A stretch of DNA of 64,000 bases from Vibrio diazotrophicus (GTDB taxonomy: Bacteria > Pseudomonadota > Gammaproteobacteria > Enterobacterales > Vibrionaceae), in the NCBI RefSeq assembly GCF_038452265.1, contig NZ_CP151842.1, forward strand, positions 2,294,001 through 2,358,000, read 5' to 3'. The translations under genes were made by a program, and so were the position numbers. The notes below the pieces were generated by a model, which saw nothing but the letters and a program-made list of their open reading frames with translations, ran no database searches and was not told the origin of the DNA. The first letter of the stretch is position 1. Every line of letters starts with the position of its first letter. Of the stretch, positions 18,718 to 27,285 are shown piece after piece.

Positions 18718-19989
18718 CTAAAAAGATGCTTGCTCCAACCAAAACTGAGCACTTTTAACCGTTTCATCTAAAGATTTTGCCAAATTCTGAATTTCTTCAT
18801 CCGTAGGAATTTCTTCTCGTTTCAATTTTGCTTCAATATCTATTGCTATAATTCTTAACTCATTCGCTCCAATAGTACCTGCGACGCCTTTTAGACTGTG
18901 TGCGGTTCTCATTGCTGCGCCTAAATCAGACGAGATTTGCATCTGGAGTTTTTCACAATCTTCATAATGATCTTCAATAAATACACGCAGCAGCATTTTC
19001 ACAGATTCTTTATCATCATTAAGCGAACTTAACATTTGAGGAATATCTATCTTGGACTCAACAGATGTACCAACCATAGGCAAATAATGACCACCAGCCA
19101 AAACCTCTTTTTTCCCTATATTCTGAACAGTACTTTGTTCCGTAGCTGACGAAGCCTCGCCATTGCAAAGCGACTCAACCGCGTGTTTGCATTGCCTTTG
19201 GAAAAAAATCACAACAATAAGCAGGCTGGCAATGAGTAACCCACTTAGAACCAACAACAAAACATTAATAAAGCCGAATAACTTAAAATATTCATTTTCA
19301 AGGGTGTGTAACTCTTGATAGATCTCGTGTTGTAGTAGCCTATTCACTAGGTTTCCGCTTTCCGCATACTGACTTAATAGTTTGGAAACCTTTGCTAGAG
19401 TCAGTTGCAAATGCTGTCGGTCATCTGGCGACATCGCTTGTGACGCAACCATGATTTGATCTAAAGATCGATAAATTTCAGGACTTTGCTCACCTTCGGT
19501 AAATAACGCTTCAAAAAGATAAGCACCTAACTCTACGTAATAGCGCCTGATATCGGGTTGATTCTCATATTCTGAGCGCAACAATTTAAGCTGCTCAACC
19601 ATATCGAGCACATCCAAGTCCGAACTTAAGAACATCTGGCTTTTTTCAATAAACTTATCAATAACATAAACTAAGTGCGTCACATCAGGCTGAAATACGG
19701 AGTCTTCATAATCCGCTTCTAACTGCACTCGTAAGGAATAGATTAACTGGACATTGAGAGACATGTCATTGGTGTGAATAACACGATAGGGAGATCTAAA
19801 ATGCAGAGAGTTGTGAAATGACATGATGTGATTGCCTAATTCGACAACATCGTCGCTCATTTTGGCCGTTTGCCTGTATTGGACAAATATGACCGACACA
19901 CAGAGCAGCCAAATAACGCCAATGATAGCTATCGCTTTATAGACAAATTTGCCTTGATGATGCTCTAAAACCATTCCTTGTCCCAGCAT
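18718..19989 (-). CDS. Membrane protein with C-terminal Hpt phosphotransfer domain
   Basis: A 423-aa protein. One N-terminal membrane segment (about residues 15-33) and another near 240-260 bracket a helical, probably periplasmic region. A C-terminal Hpt domain has the phospho-acceptor His364 in HSLKG, inside AMRTAHSLKGVAGTIGANEL. There is no kinase or receiver domain, so it presumably relays phosphate from a separate hybrid kinase. Partners cannot be inferred from the neighbours. Confidence 0.8.
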   Translation of the reverse strand: MLGQGMVLEHHQGKFVYKAIAIIGVIWLLCVSVIFVQYRQTAKMSDDVVELGNHIMSFHNSLHFRSPYRVIHTNDMSLNVQLIYSLRVQLEADYEDSVFQPDVTHLVYVIDKFIEKSQMFLSSDLDVLDMVEQLKLLRSEYENQPDIRRYYVELGAYLFEALFTEGEQSPEIYRSLDQIMVASQAMSPDDRQHLQLTLAKVSKLLSQYAESGNLVNRLLQHEIYQELHTLENEYFKLFGFINVLLLVLSGLLIASLLIVVIFFQRQCKHAVESLCNGEASSATEQSTVQNIGKKEVLAGGHYLPMVGTSVESKIDIPQMLSSLNDDKESVKMLLRVFIEDHYEDCEKLQMQISSDLGAAMRTAHSLKGVAGTIGANELRIIAIDIEAKLKREEIPTDEEIQNLAKSLDETVKSAQFWLEQASF

Positions 19990-20071
19990 TCAATATTGAT
20001 TAAATACAATAATATACCTTCCGCATTCAACTTGCGTAGGTTGGTTCTCAAAACTCGAGTCTTAATGTGAA

Positions 20072-20098
20072 TAAAAAAGAGAGCTCATAGGCTCTCTT
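20072..20098 (-). terminator. yejK terminator
   Basis: Minus-strand AGAGAGC-CTAT-GAGCTCTCT followed by TTTTTTAT, just beyond the yejK stop codon. Confidence 0.8.
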
Positions 20099-20123
20099 CC
20101 AAAATGACACTGATTAAAAATAA

Positions 20124-21125
20124 CTAACTTTTACGCGTTAGCTGATCTCGCAGATTTGGTGGAGTACCTTTGATGGTAAGAGTATCGGTTTCCGGATCGT
20201 AGAAAACGCGCTCACCCATCAATAAACTGTCAAAACTGATGTTCAAGCCGCCACCAGCACCGACATACTTGGTCAGTTTTCTCATCGTAGAACGATCGCC
20301 AGGGAAACTTTCCTCTAATTCGTAACCATGCTCACGCGTAAAGTCCATAAAGCTGGTGCCATCCTGAGCTGGAGGTAATTCACCTGACAACTCTTTCACC
20401 TGAACTTCTTCACCCGCTTTTATTTGATCATTGCAGTAATCGTAAACTTGTTTCTTGTAGTTAATCGCTTCGTCTTTTTCCAGCTTTGAATCGCTACAAA
20501 AATCTTCAACTGCTTGCATCAGAACTTTGTTTTGCACTTTCGCATCGAGGCCAACTTCCGCTTGAAGGAAATCTAAAAAGAAATCTGAAACTTTACGTCC
20601 AACACGACCTTTAATGTAAGTAAGGTAGCGATTCGATTCTTTGTCCGTTTCAAAACTCGACAAATCCACACGGGCAACAATATCCATTTTATTGATATCA
20701 AGATAGTCAGTTGCACTTATGTCTAACCCTTCGGTCACCTTCAAACTTTGATTCAAAGGGAGAATACCAATCAAAAGATAATCGGTGGCTAATGACTGAT
20801 ATTCAGCCATCACCAAGATACCCTCATCGGCAAATGGATATTTCGACAGTTCGTCTTTGAGACGTTGCGCACTGATTTGAGAAAAATCGTAAAACGAACG
20901 CTGACTTTGACGCATTTCTTGCAACCAGCTTTGAAAATCACTGTCAGACTTGAAAGAACCAAAACCTTTACCCGCTTTCGCATTAAAAACGCGATGCAAC
21001 TCGGATACTAGGTTTTCTGTTGATGTATCATTATCAAGAGATTGAGCACGGAAATTAACCGTAAGCTCGTCGTTATTATTTTTGCTTAGTTGATGCAAAA
21101 TGACATTGGAAAGGTGCAGACTCAT
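20124..21125 (-). CDS. yejK: Nucleoid-associated protein YejK (NdpA)
   Basis: A 333-aa NdpA/YejK-family protein. Typical landmarks are the N-terminus MSLHLSNVILHQL, the block YLTYIKGRVGRKVSDFFLDFL near residue 165-185, and a C-terminal domain ending in IKGTPPNLRDQL. It localises to the nucleoid in E. coli, but the exact role is unclear. It is divergent from yejL-yejM, the same arrangement as in Enterobacteria. Confidence 0.93.
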   Translation of the reverse strand: MSLHLSNVILHQLSKNNNDELTVNFRAQSLDNDTSTENLVSELHRVFNAKAGKGFGSFKSDSDFQSWLQEMRQSQRSFYDFSQISAQRLKDELSKYPFADEGILVMAEYQSLATDYLLIGILPLNQSLKVTEGLDISATDYLDINKMDIVARVDLSSFETDKESNRYLTYIKGRVGRKVSDFFLDFLQAEVGLDAKVQNKVLMQAVEDFCSDSKLEKDEAINYKKQVYDYCNDQIKAGEEVQVKELSGELPPAQDGTSFMDFTREHGYELEESFPGDRSTMRKLTKYVGAGGGLNISFDSLLMGERVFYDPETDTLTIKGTPPNLRDQLTRKS

Positions 21126-21203
21126 AGTGAAATAATCATCGTTCTGGTTTCAGTTGTAAGGCATAGTAGGTTATCATAAGCCGTTTTTACTATCATCATT
21201 AGA

Positions 21204-21425
21204 GTGTTTATGCCTATTACATCGAAATACAGCGACGAAAAAGTTGAAACTATCCTGACCGAAATCGCTGCCGTTCTTGATAAACATAATGCGTCTCCTG
21301 AACTTTCCCTGATGATTGCGGGAAATGTCGCGACCAACGTTTTGAATCAAAATGTTGCTGCATCGCAACGTAAAGCTATCGCGGAAAAGTTTTCTCAAGC
21401 ATTGATGTCTTCGTTAGCAGACTGA
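21204..21425 (+). CDS. yejL: YejL family protein (DUF1414)
   Basis: A 73-aa protein beginning MFMPITSKYSDEKVE, matching the small conserved YejL family of unknown function. It lies directly upstream of yejM (34-bp gap) and is probably co-transcribed with it. Confidence 0.9.
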   Translation: MFMPITSKYSDEKVETILTEIAAVLDKHNASPELSLMIAGNVATNVLNQNVAASQRKAIAEKFSQALMSSLAD

Positions 21426-21459
21426 ATTTAAATATAAAAACGGATAAATAGAAAAGTAC

Positions 21460-23262
21460 ATGGTAGATAGCGGAAACACATACGGCGAACGCGTATCACG
21501 TCTAGTAGGTTGGGGGCACTGGTTTGCCTTCTTTAACATCATTGCAGCAATGCTGATTGGTACCAGATACATCGCACAATCGCCGTGGCCGGAAACTTTC
21601 TTAGGACAGCTCTATCTTGCGCTTTCTTGGGTGGGTCACTTTGGCTTCCTAGTATTTGCTATCTATCTGTTGACGCTTTTCCCGTTAACGTTTTTGATCC
21701 CTTCTAGGTCACTGTTCCGTTTTGTATCCGTCTGTTTCGCAACATTCGGGCTCACTGTACTACTGATTGATACTCAGGCTTACCAAACCATCAACTTGCA
21801 CTTAACGCCCGTTGTTTGGGAATTGTTATTCAGTGATGAGAGCAGCTCTGTAAGAACTGACCTTCAGCATTTATTTGTCGTACTTCCACTCGTTTTCCTA
21901 CTGCAACTTGGTTTATCTGAGTGGGTATGGCGTAAACAGCGTAAACTCAGCCACAAACGTGTTGGCCGCCCTCTCGCAGCGGTATTCTTCGTCAGTTTTA
22001 TCGCAAGCCATCTGATTTATGTATGGTCTGACGCTTATTTCTACAGCCCTGTTACTAGCCAAAAATCGAATTTCCCACTGTCATATCCAATGACTGCGAA
22101 ATCGTTTATGGAGAAACACGGTTTATTGGATCGAGATGAATATCTCAAGCGACTAGAAGAAACTCAAAATACGGTTGATTTGGTTAACTACCCGATTGAT
22201 GAGATCAAATTTGGTCGCAGAGCCAACAACCTCAACATTCTGTTGGTCAGCGTAAATAATCTTCGCGCTGACGTTTTAACACCAGAGCTGATGCCTAATA
22301 CCTATCAGTTTGCTTTTGAGAATCTCAACTTTACCAATCATTACAGTTCAAGTAACGATACGTTTGGTTTATTTGGTCTTTTCTACGGTTTGCCTAGCAG
22401 CTATGCAAGCAGCATTGAAGCTCAAGGTACTGCACCAATCATGCTGGATGTTCTTGAATCGCAAAAATATCAGTTTGGTCTCTTTAGCGGCGATAACTTT
22501 GAAGATCCGCTCTATCAAGAAACGATTTTCCGTAACTTGCCAATGTCTAAAGCGCCGTTTGATCCAGAAACAAGTAACGATGAACAAACTATTGCTCGCT
22601 GGTCTACTTGGGTTGAGCAGAAGAAACAACCTTGGTTTAGCTACTTAGAACTTTCTACCGTTGATAACTTCGACCAATACGACAGCGCGGCATCAAATGG
22701 TTCCACCAGTGACAGATTACGTGCAGGCTACAACCATTCCGTCACTTTAGCGGATAACGAACTTCATTTACTTTTCACTAAACTCACCGAGCTGGAGCTG
22801 TTAGACAACACGGTTGTGGTTATTACCTCTAACCATGGCACGGAGTTTAATGAAACGAAAACAAACAGCTGGGGCTCTAATAGCAACTACAGCCGTTTCC
22901 AACTTCAAGTACCTATGATTGTCCATTGGCCGGGAAGAGTTGCTGGTGTTTATAACCACCGCTCAAGCCACTTAGATTTTTCTGTCACAATCATGCAGGA
23001 TCTATTGGGAGTTTCTTCCAACCCAAGTGATTTCAGCAGCGGTCGAAACATGTTTAACGAAGCGAAGAGAAAGTGGATTCTTGCTGGTGATTCACGTGAA
23101 CTCGCCCTTATTACTGATGAACAAACAACAGTGATAGATAAGTTTGGCAACTTCAAACTTTACGATGATAACTATCAACGCTTAAAAGAAGAGAACCCGA
23201 CTCTACCTGTATTAATGCAGGGGTTCACCGAACTGCAACGTTTTTACGCGAAAGATAATTAA
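21460..23262 (+). CDS. yejM: Inner-membrane sulfatase-fold protein YejM/PbgA (LapC)
   Basis: A 600-aa protein with five N-terminal transmembrane segments (residues ~18-190) and a large periplasmic alkaline-phosphatase/sulfatase-fold domain (NILLVSVNNLRADVLTPELMPN, VVVITSNHGTEFNET). In E. coli it helps set LPS levels by controlling LapB/FtsH proteolysis of LpxC and binds cardiolipin and LPS. The canonical sulfatase nucleophile is not obvious, in line with a regulatory rather than hydrolytic role. The yejM-proL order is as in E. coli. Confidence 0.93.
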   Translation: MVDSGNTYGERVSRLVGWGHWFAFFNIIAAMLIGTRYIAQSPWPETFLGQLYLALSWVGHFGFLVFAIYLLTLFPLTFLIPSRSLFRFVSVCFATFGLTVLLIDTQAYQTINLHLTPVVWELLFSDESSSVRTDLQHLFVVLPLVFLLQLGLSEWVWRKQRKLSHKRVGRPLAAVFFVSFIASHLIYVWSDAYFYSPVTSQKSNFPLSYPMTAKSFMEKHGLLDRDEYLKRLEETQNTVDLVNYPIDEIKFGRRANNLNILLVSVNNLRADVLTPELMPNTYQFAFENLNFTNHYSSSNDTFGLFGLFYGLPSSYASSIEAQGTAPIMLDVLESQKYQFGLFSGDNFEDPLYQETIFRNLPMSKAPFDPETSNDEQTIARWSTWVEQKKQPWFSYLELSTVDNFDQYDSAASNGSTSDRLRAGYNHSVTLADNELHLLFTKLTELELLDNTVVVITSNHGTEFNETKTNSWGSNSNYSRFQLQVPMIVHWPGRVAGVYNHRSSHLDFSVTIMQDLLGVSSNPSDFSSGRNMFNEAKRKWILAGDSRELALITDEQTTVIDKFGNFKLYDDNYQRLKEENPTLPVLMQGFTELQRFYAKDN

Positions 23263-23287
23263 ATCAGTTGGTTAACATACTTTCGTA

Positions 23288-23316
23288 TTGACGATCAGAA
23301 AAAAACTGATTAGATT
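23288..23316 (+). promoter_or_regulatory. Promoter of tRNA-Pro
   Basis: TTGACG (23288-23293), a 17-bp spacer and TAGATT (23311-23316). The inferred start lies only a few bases before the mature tRNA 5' end. The promoter stays on the host side of attL, so the tRNA remains expressed in the lysogen. Confidence 0.65.
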
Positions 23317-23324
23317 ACGCGAAT

Positions 23325-23401
23325 CGGACTGTAGCGCAGCTTGGTAGCGCACCGTCATGGGGTGTCGGGGGTCGGAGGTTCAAATCCTCTCAGTCCGACC
23401 A
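23325..23401 (+). tRNA. proL: tRNA-Pro(GGG), phage integration site
   Basis: A 77-nt cloverleaf including encoded CCA: acceptor CGGACTG pairs with CAGTCCG, D-arm AGCGCAGCTTGGTAGCGC, anticodon GGG at 23359-23361, T-arm GGAGGTTCAAATCCTCT. It agrees nearly base for base with E. coli proL outside the acceptor stem. From position 23351 onward the tRNA is inside the prophage repeat, so its 3' half is supplied by the phage. Confidence 0.97.
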
Positions 23402-23418
23402 TACACCTAAAGCCCGTA
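23351..23418 (+). repeat. attL core (68-bp direct repeat)
   Basis: Identical to 62905-62972. It begins at the 5' side of the anticodon stem and runs through the tRNA 3' end and 17 bp beyond, into the left arm of the terminator. Strand exchange probably occurs near the anticodon loop, as for many tRNA-directed integrases. Confidence 0.95.
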
Positions 23419-23443
23419 ATTCAAAGAGTTACGGGCTTTTTTA
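23409..23443 (+). terminator. Phage-supplied terminator for tRNA-Pro
   Basis: AGCCCGTAA / TTACGGGCT stem followed by TTTTTT. Only its left arm lies in the shared repeat; the right arm and T tract are phage DNA. The host original is the different hairpin after attR. Confidence 0.85.
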
Positions 23444-23449
23444 CGCCTA

Positions 23450-23479
23450 TAAAAAACCGCCTGAAAATGAGGCGGTTTG
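23450..23479 (-). terminator. Terminator of the int operon
   Basis: On the minus strand, AAACCGCCTCATTTTCAGGC continues into a GGTTTTTT tail: a 7-bp stem ending in a T tract. It stops the leftward phage transcript before it reaches the tRNA gene. Confidence 0.8.
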
Positions 23480-23505
23480 AATATGGTTTGAAAACTGTTT
23501 GAATA
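23475..23505 (+). repeat. Three phased direct repeats, likely integrase arm sites (P' arm)
   Basis: GTTTGAATA (23475-23483), GTTTGAAAA (23486-23494) and GTTTGAATA (23497-23505) recur every 11 bp, starting 57 bp inside attL. A further copy, in the 13-bp context TGGTTTGAAAACT, lies at 62781-62793 near attR. The spacing and distance resemble lambda P'1-P'3. Confidence 0.65.
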
Positions 23506-23526
23506 CTAGTGCACAGAGCGATGGAG

Positions 23527-23829
23527 TTATTGCACCAAGTCTTTGATCGCAGCCTGAAGCTTAGCCTGCTTTTCTTCATCAAGATAAGGCATCACTTGAG
23601 GTCCTACAGTTACTATCAAATCCTTCAACTGTTCATCCCGTTCCGCGCCATCAAACATCAATGCCGTAACCAAACCAGACAACATTGAAAATGATGGGCT
23701 AGCATCTGGATGCTTCAGTTCTTCAATGATGTTATCGGCATGAATCGATGCAACGTCTTCACTGATACCTTGCTGTTTTGATTTTTCTATTATCAAAGTC
23801 TTGATACTCGCTAATGCTTCTTTATCCAT
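23527..23829 (-). CDS. Small acidic phage protein between int and attL
   Basis: A 100-aa, mostly helical, acidic protein (MDKEALASIKTLIIEKSK..., ending AAIKDLVQ) that I do not recognise. Its ATG overlaps the integrase stop region by 8 bp, so it is translated from the integrase message. This end slot often holds lysogenic accessory genes, but no function can be assigned. Confidence 0.6.
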   Translation of the reverse strand: MDKEALASIKTLIIEKSKQQGISEDVASIHADNIIEELKHPDASPSFSMLSGLVTALMFDGAERDEQLKDLIVTVGPQVMPYLDEEKQAKLQAAIKDLVQ

Positions 23830-25009
23830 GATGTTCCCTTAGTGTTCTAATTCCCAACTCTGCAGGTGGCACTTTAACCCATTGAATATGCCCTGCCTTA
23901 TAGATTTCTGTGCTTCTGGCATCAGAGTGCGCCGCCCGAATTTGTGGGTCATAACCTGACTCATCGTAAAGATGAATGCTCAAACTCCGAATTTCGTGAA
24001 ATGTTGGGCGCTGTGTACTTGGTACGTCTTTTTTTACTTTGGCCATATCCCTGTAATTAGAAAACTGACGGCTTAAATACTTACGGTTGACTTGAGTTAT
24101 ATGGTCGCAGTTCTGGCTAATATCGTTAGAAAGCCGTTGTGGTTGCCTATGAACAATGTACGGCGAATCGATACCATCTTTCTTGCTATCTTCGATAATA
24201 TTTAAAAGAGACGTTGTCACTGGAATGATGACACGACTCGATTCATGCTTCTGCACTTTTTGGCGATGGATCTTAATGTACCCATAGACCTTCCAATCAC
24301 CTTCAATAACTGGTTCAGGTAAGTACTCAACATCGGAGTATTTCAAAGCACAAATTTCATTAACTGCGTGAGTTGTCTCTAAAGATAAATCCATAGCTAT
24401 CTTCAACCAACTTGGCGCAATGGCTCTTATCCGATGATACTCTTCCAGCTTGAGCCTTTTACGTTGCTTATTATCCTTTGGCTTCCGTTTCTTACGCTTT
24501 GCAGGGTTATCGATCATGACTGATTCATCGACTGCATACGAAAAAACTTTCTCTAGGAATGAAAGCCAACGGTTATACACATTATTTGATTTATTCGTGG
24601 CGACTTCGTTAAGGACAAGATTTACTTCATCCAAGCCAATAGCTGCACCGACATACCCACCAAGAATCAACCTTAGTTTTATCAATTTATTATTGAAATC
24701 ATTTAGCGTTCCCTGAGTGGGGCTTTCCTCGCTCTCATATCTTGAGCTAATCCTATCAAGGAACTCAGAGAATAAAGTTTGCTTCCGCATGTAAGCCGGT
24801 GAAGGTGTTTCTTCAATGTGGGTAATGTCCTTGGCTACTCTGAAAGTGGCGTTATAACGCTTGGCCATAGACACCGCTTTCGACTTGTCATGTCCAAGCG
24901 ACTTCCAAGTCGCATCGATGCGTCGAAATACATAACCTTTGTTGTTGTAGTAATAGAGACCTTCTGGAAGGTCTCTATATTTTTTACTTCTAGGACGTGG
25001 CACGGTCAC
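23822..25009 (-). CDS. int: Tyrosine integrase with N-terminal arm-binding domain
   Basis: A 395-aa lambda-type integrase expected to recombine attP with the tRNA-Pro attB. An N-terminal arm-DNA-binding domain (GLYYYNNKGYVFRRIDATWKSL, roughly residues 16-40) precedes the core-binding region and the catalytic domain. The catalytic block shows THEIR-type HxxR (HEIRSL), a later His in AAHSD, and the Tyr in TEIYKAGH. It sits next to attL and reads toward the tRNA, the standard arrangement for the directing integrase. Confidence 0.9.
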   Translation of the reverse strand: MTVPRPRSKKYRDLPEGLYYYNNKGYVFRRIDATWKSLGHDKSKAVSMAKRYNATFRVAKDITHIEETPSPAYMRKQTLFSEFLDRISSRYESEESPTQGTLNDFNNKLIKLRLILGGYVGAAIGLDEVNLVLNEVATNKSNNVYNRWLSFLEKVFSYAVDESVMIDNPAKRKKRKPKDNKQRKRLKLEEYHRIRAIAPSWLKIAMDLSLETTHAVNEICALKYSDVEYLPEPVIEGDWKVYGYIKIHRQKVQKHESSRVIIPVTTSLLNIIEDSKKDGIDSPYIVHRQPQRLSNDISQNCDHITQVNRKYLSRQFSNYRDMAKVKKDVPSTQRPTFHEIRSLSIHLYDESGYDPQIRAAHSDARSTEIYKAGHIQWVKVPPAELGIRTLREHHG

Positions 25010-25024
25010 CTCATAAATGAATAA

Positions 25025-25219
25025 TTAATGCGTCATCAAATCATCCAATAAAGGATCCCCGAATGACTGCTTTTCTCTATCTATATCCACATAATAAGTG
25101 CGACCTATTCGCTTACCTGGCAACGTACCTAAATCGATTTCCCTACGACAGATTCGAACGTCTGGAGCACAACCTTCTGAAAAACGTGTTTTTCTCCAAG
25201 TGCTGAGTTTCACTAACAT
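25025..25219 (-). CDS. xis: Excisionase-like (Xis) protein
   Basis: A 64-aa protein with the winged-helix excisionase pattern: WRKTRF near the N-terminus, CRREIDLGTLPGKRIGRTYYVD, then an acidic tail. It probably bends DNA at the att sites and directs excision. It is 15 bp upstream of int, on the same transcript. The gene symbol is by role. Confidence 0.7.
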   Translation of the reverse strand: MLVKLSTWRKTRFSEGCAPDVRICRREIDLGTLPGKRIGRTYYVDIDREKQSFGDPLLDDLMTH

Positions 25220-25229
25220 AAAAGATCTC

Positions 25230-25421
25230 CACCCATAGGGACGTACAAAAAAACCTGTGAACCTATGGGATGAAATGAACAGACTTAATTAATTCAGATA
25301 GTTAAATGACTTCTGGTTAATCCTTAGCCCTCAAGTTGCCGCAAGAGGGCTTTGAAAACCTATGGGACGATCCATGGAATCCCATAGGTTGTGTTTGAGC
25401 CATGAGCATAGTTTTGCGGAC
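25230..25421. promoter_or_regulatory. xis-int control region with inverted repeats
   Basis: Contains AACCTATGGGA (25357-25367) facing TCCCATAGGTT (25380-25390), an 11-bp perfect inverted repeat with TCCATGGA in its spacer. Further CCCATAGG-type sites are at about 25233-25240 (plus) and 25261-25270 (minus). A hairpin GCCCTC/GAGGGC lies near 25327-25350. It also holds a 21-nt element (25391-25411) repeated with one change at 32744-32764. Likely operators for a phage regulator. Confidence 0.55.
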
Positions 25422-25937
25422 CTATGCTGCCTGTGTTTGCTCCTCTAATGTCATTGTATTTAATACATTAGTTACCCAATGATGTTCAGCCATCAAACGC
25501 TCACACTCTCGATTGGTAACTAATGACGACAAAACATCGCCTTGCTGAAGTTTGGCTTCATTCTCTTTGACCGCGTTTTCTAACTGTTGAAGCAATAACG
25601 AATCCAGTTGCTCGAAGTAGTAGCGATTAGCGAGAAATAAATGAACCAATGCTTCATCCTGAGGGCGCTGAACTGACGGTTCGATATCCAAAGCATTCGT
25701 TAACAAATTCTTTCCCGTTTCGTTCAACAAGTAGAGTTTCTTATCAGGTTTACCTGACTGAGGAATTTCTTCCAATGACACAACGCCCTGTTTATGGAGT
25801 TTGGCCAGATCGCGATAAATCTGTTGGTGAGATGCTTTCCAACCCTTATCAAGTAATGACTTTGATAAGTCATAGCCGGTTGATGCTTCCTGGCTAATTT
25901 CAGCCATCATTACGAGTTGTAAATTAGATAAGTACAT
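25422..25937 (-). CDS. PadR-like winged-helix transcription regulator
   Basis: A 171-aa protein. Its N-terminal ~90 residues follow the PadR pattern: LVMMAEISQEASTGYDLSKSL, then HQQIYRDLAKLHKQGVVSLEEI and KLYLLNETGKNLL. The C-terminal half is helical and probably dimerises. It lies just upstream of the repeat-rich xis-int control region, so it is a good candidate for binding there. I chose the second ATG (25937) because AAGG lies about 8 nt upstream. Confidence 0.75.
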   Translation of the reverse strand: MYLSNLQLVMMAEISQEASTGYDLSKSLLDKGWKASHQQIYRDLAKLHKQGVVSLEEIPQSGKPDKKLYLLNETGKNLLTNALDIEPSVQRPQDEALVHLFLANRYYFEQLDSLLLQQLENAVKENEAKLQQGDVLSSLVTNRECERLMAEHHWVTNVLNTMTLEEQTQAA

Positions 25938-25970
25938 ATGCTTTACCTTCTGCGGTTTATACAATTTGTA

Positions 25971-26216
25971 TTAACAGTGATGATTGAGAACTTTCACGGT
26001 CACATCTAAATGCAGAGATGTGATACCAAGCTTTGCTGCTAAGCGTTTACGATTGCCTGTATCGAGATTGATGGCGCTGGCCAACGTTTCATACTTGTTC
26101 TCGTGGTTGCTCATATCGTGCTTTTTGCCTTCGATATATGGCTTGTCCATACCAGCTTCTTCGTAGACTTCAGCAATGAGTTTTGCGATATGGTTAAGCG
26201 GTTTTGTTTTTGGCAT
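25971..26216 (-). CDS. Hypothetical phage protein
   Basis: An 81-aa protein I do not recognise. A C-terminal stretch (GNRKRLAAKLGITSLHLDVTV) resembles a helix-turn-helix, so DNA binding is possible. The ATG at 26216 follows AGGAGG by 9 nt and overlaps the gene upstream. Confidence 0.55.
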   Translation of the reverse strand: MPKTKPLNHIAKLIAEVYEEAGMDKPYIEGKKHDMSNHENKYETLASAINLDTGNRKRLAAKLGITSLHLDVTVKVLNHHC

Positions 26217-26463
26217 TTTCAACTGCCTCCTTGTTTAGTTTTTCGAACTCTTGTTCGTTACAAATAAGAAAACCTCCAAAACCTGCGTCTCGATGTAATA
26301 CACCGTTACCGATAATGTGGCTTTCCAATAGATCACACGCCGATTCCACAGCCTTCTCAAAACTTGAAAACGAACCAAGCTCCATCTTGATGACTTCGTC
26401 AGATTTCTTGCATACCGAAAGCGCGCCGTTGTCATTGAGAAAAGCTGCGATGTAGTTATTCAA
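26194..26463 (-). CDS. Hypothetical phage protein
   Basis: An 89-aa protein of unknown function (MNNYIAAFLNDNGALSVCKK...). It overlaps the next gene by 23 bp and the previous one by 4 bp (ATGA), so it is translated as part of the early operon. Confidence 0.55.
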   Translation of the reverse strand: MNNYIAAFLNDNGALSVCKKSDEVIKMELGSFSSFEKAVESACDLLESHIIGNGVLHRDAGFGGFLICNEQEFEKLNKEAVENAKNKTA

Positions 26464-26756
26464 TTAAAGTCCCTCAGTTCAGCGAAACTCATCGGTAACA
26501 CTCCATTTTTCTCTTCCCCTAATAGCTTCCCTCCGCTTATCCAGCCGAAGGAGAAAACGATGTAGCCATCTTGTTGGGCGTAGCTAGTGATGTAATTAAT
26601 CTGAATAGTCAGATAACGATTACCTTCTTCTTCGATTAGCGTTACTCGATCACCTACTTTGAAATCCCTGTCGTTCTTGCGAATCTCAAAGGTTTTTACT
26701 CCGGAGATGATGGCTTCCAGATGCTCAGATTTGATTTTTAGTTGATGGTTAACCAT
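26460..26756 (-). CDS. DUF3850 (ASCH-like) domain protein
   Basis: A 98-aa protein opening HQLKIKSEHLEAIISGVKTFEIRKNDRDFKVGD in the family register. This is the signature of DUF3850, a small ASCH/PUA-like fold common in phages and suspected to bind RNA or modified nucleotides. No enzymatic activity is established. The ATG at 26756 has GGAGG 9 nt upstream. Confidence 0.75.
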   Translation of the reverse strand: MVNHQLKIKSEHLEAIISGVKTFEIRKNDRDFKVGDRVTLIEEEGNRYLTIQINYITSYAQQDGYIVFSFGWISGGKLLGEEKNGVLPMSFAELRDFN

Positions 26757-27285
26757 GAGCATGTACCTCCATTTGAAAGTGCTGCTTCAAGCCTGATTGA
26801 ACAGTAGTGATCAACTTCGTCAGGTACTCATAGTTATGATTTGGTTTAGATGGGACTGCGTACCACCATTCATAGCCAATCACTCGGCATAGAAGGTTAG
26901 AAAAATGGACACAGTGTGAATGGCTTTCAAACCGCTCAGGTATTTCATCGAACAGTTCTCTAGCCTCTCTTTTATCGATTTCGTTATAGCGGCGAATCAT
27001 CAATAGCTTTTCTTTAACGATATCTGTGAATCTTTCGAAATCGTTGACTTCACTACTTATACTCGACAATTTGCCTGCTAAATAATGTTCGTCACAATCA
27101 ACGAAAAACTGCTCAATACGACGACCAGACATTGCAGGCCATTTACTTGACCAAACCTCGCCATAGCACTCGATAGTGATTCCACCTTTACCTGGTGCGT
27201 AATTCTCCAAGTGCACGGTTATCGGGTCCATACCATCGACGTTACTCATGGTTAAAGTGACAGTTTCTAATGTTTCAATCTTCAT
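26749..27285 (-). CDS. Hypothetical phage protein
   Basis: A 178-aa protein not recognised; acidic, no membrane segment, with a tyrosine/tryptophan-rich stretch (GYEWWYAVPSKPNHNYEY) near residue 140. I start at the ATG of MKIETLETV (27285), preceded by AGAGGA; an upstream in-frame start has no better site. Confidence 0.55.
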   Translation of the reverse strand: MKIETLETVTLTMSNVDGMDPITVHLENYAPGKGGITIECYGEVWSSKWPAMSGRRIEQFFVDCDEHYLAGKLSSISSEVNDFERFTDIVKEKLLMIRRYNEIDKREARELFDEIPERFESHSHCVHFSNLLCRVIGYEWWYAVPSKPNHNYEYLTKLITTVQSGLKQHFQMEVHAHG

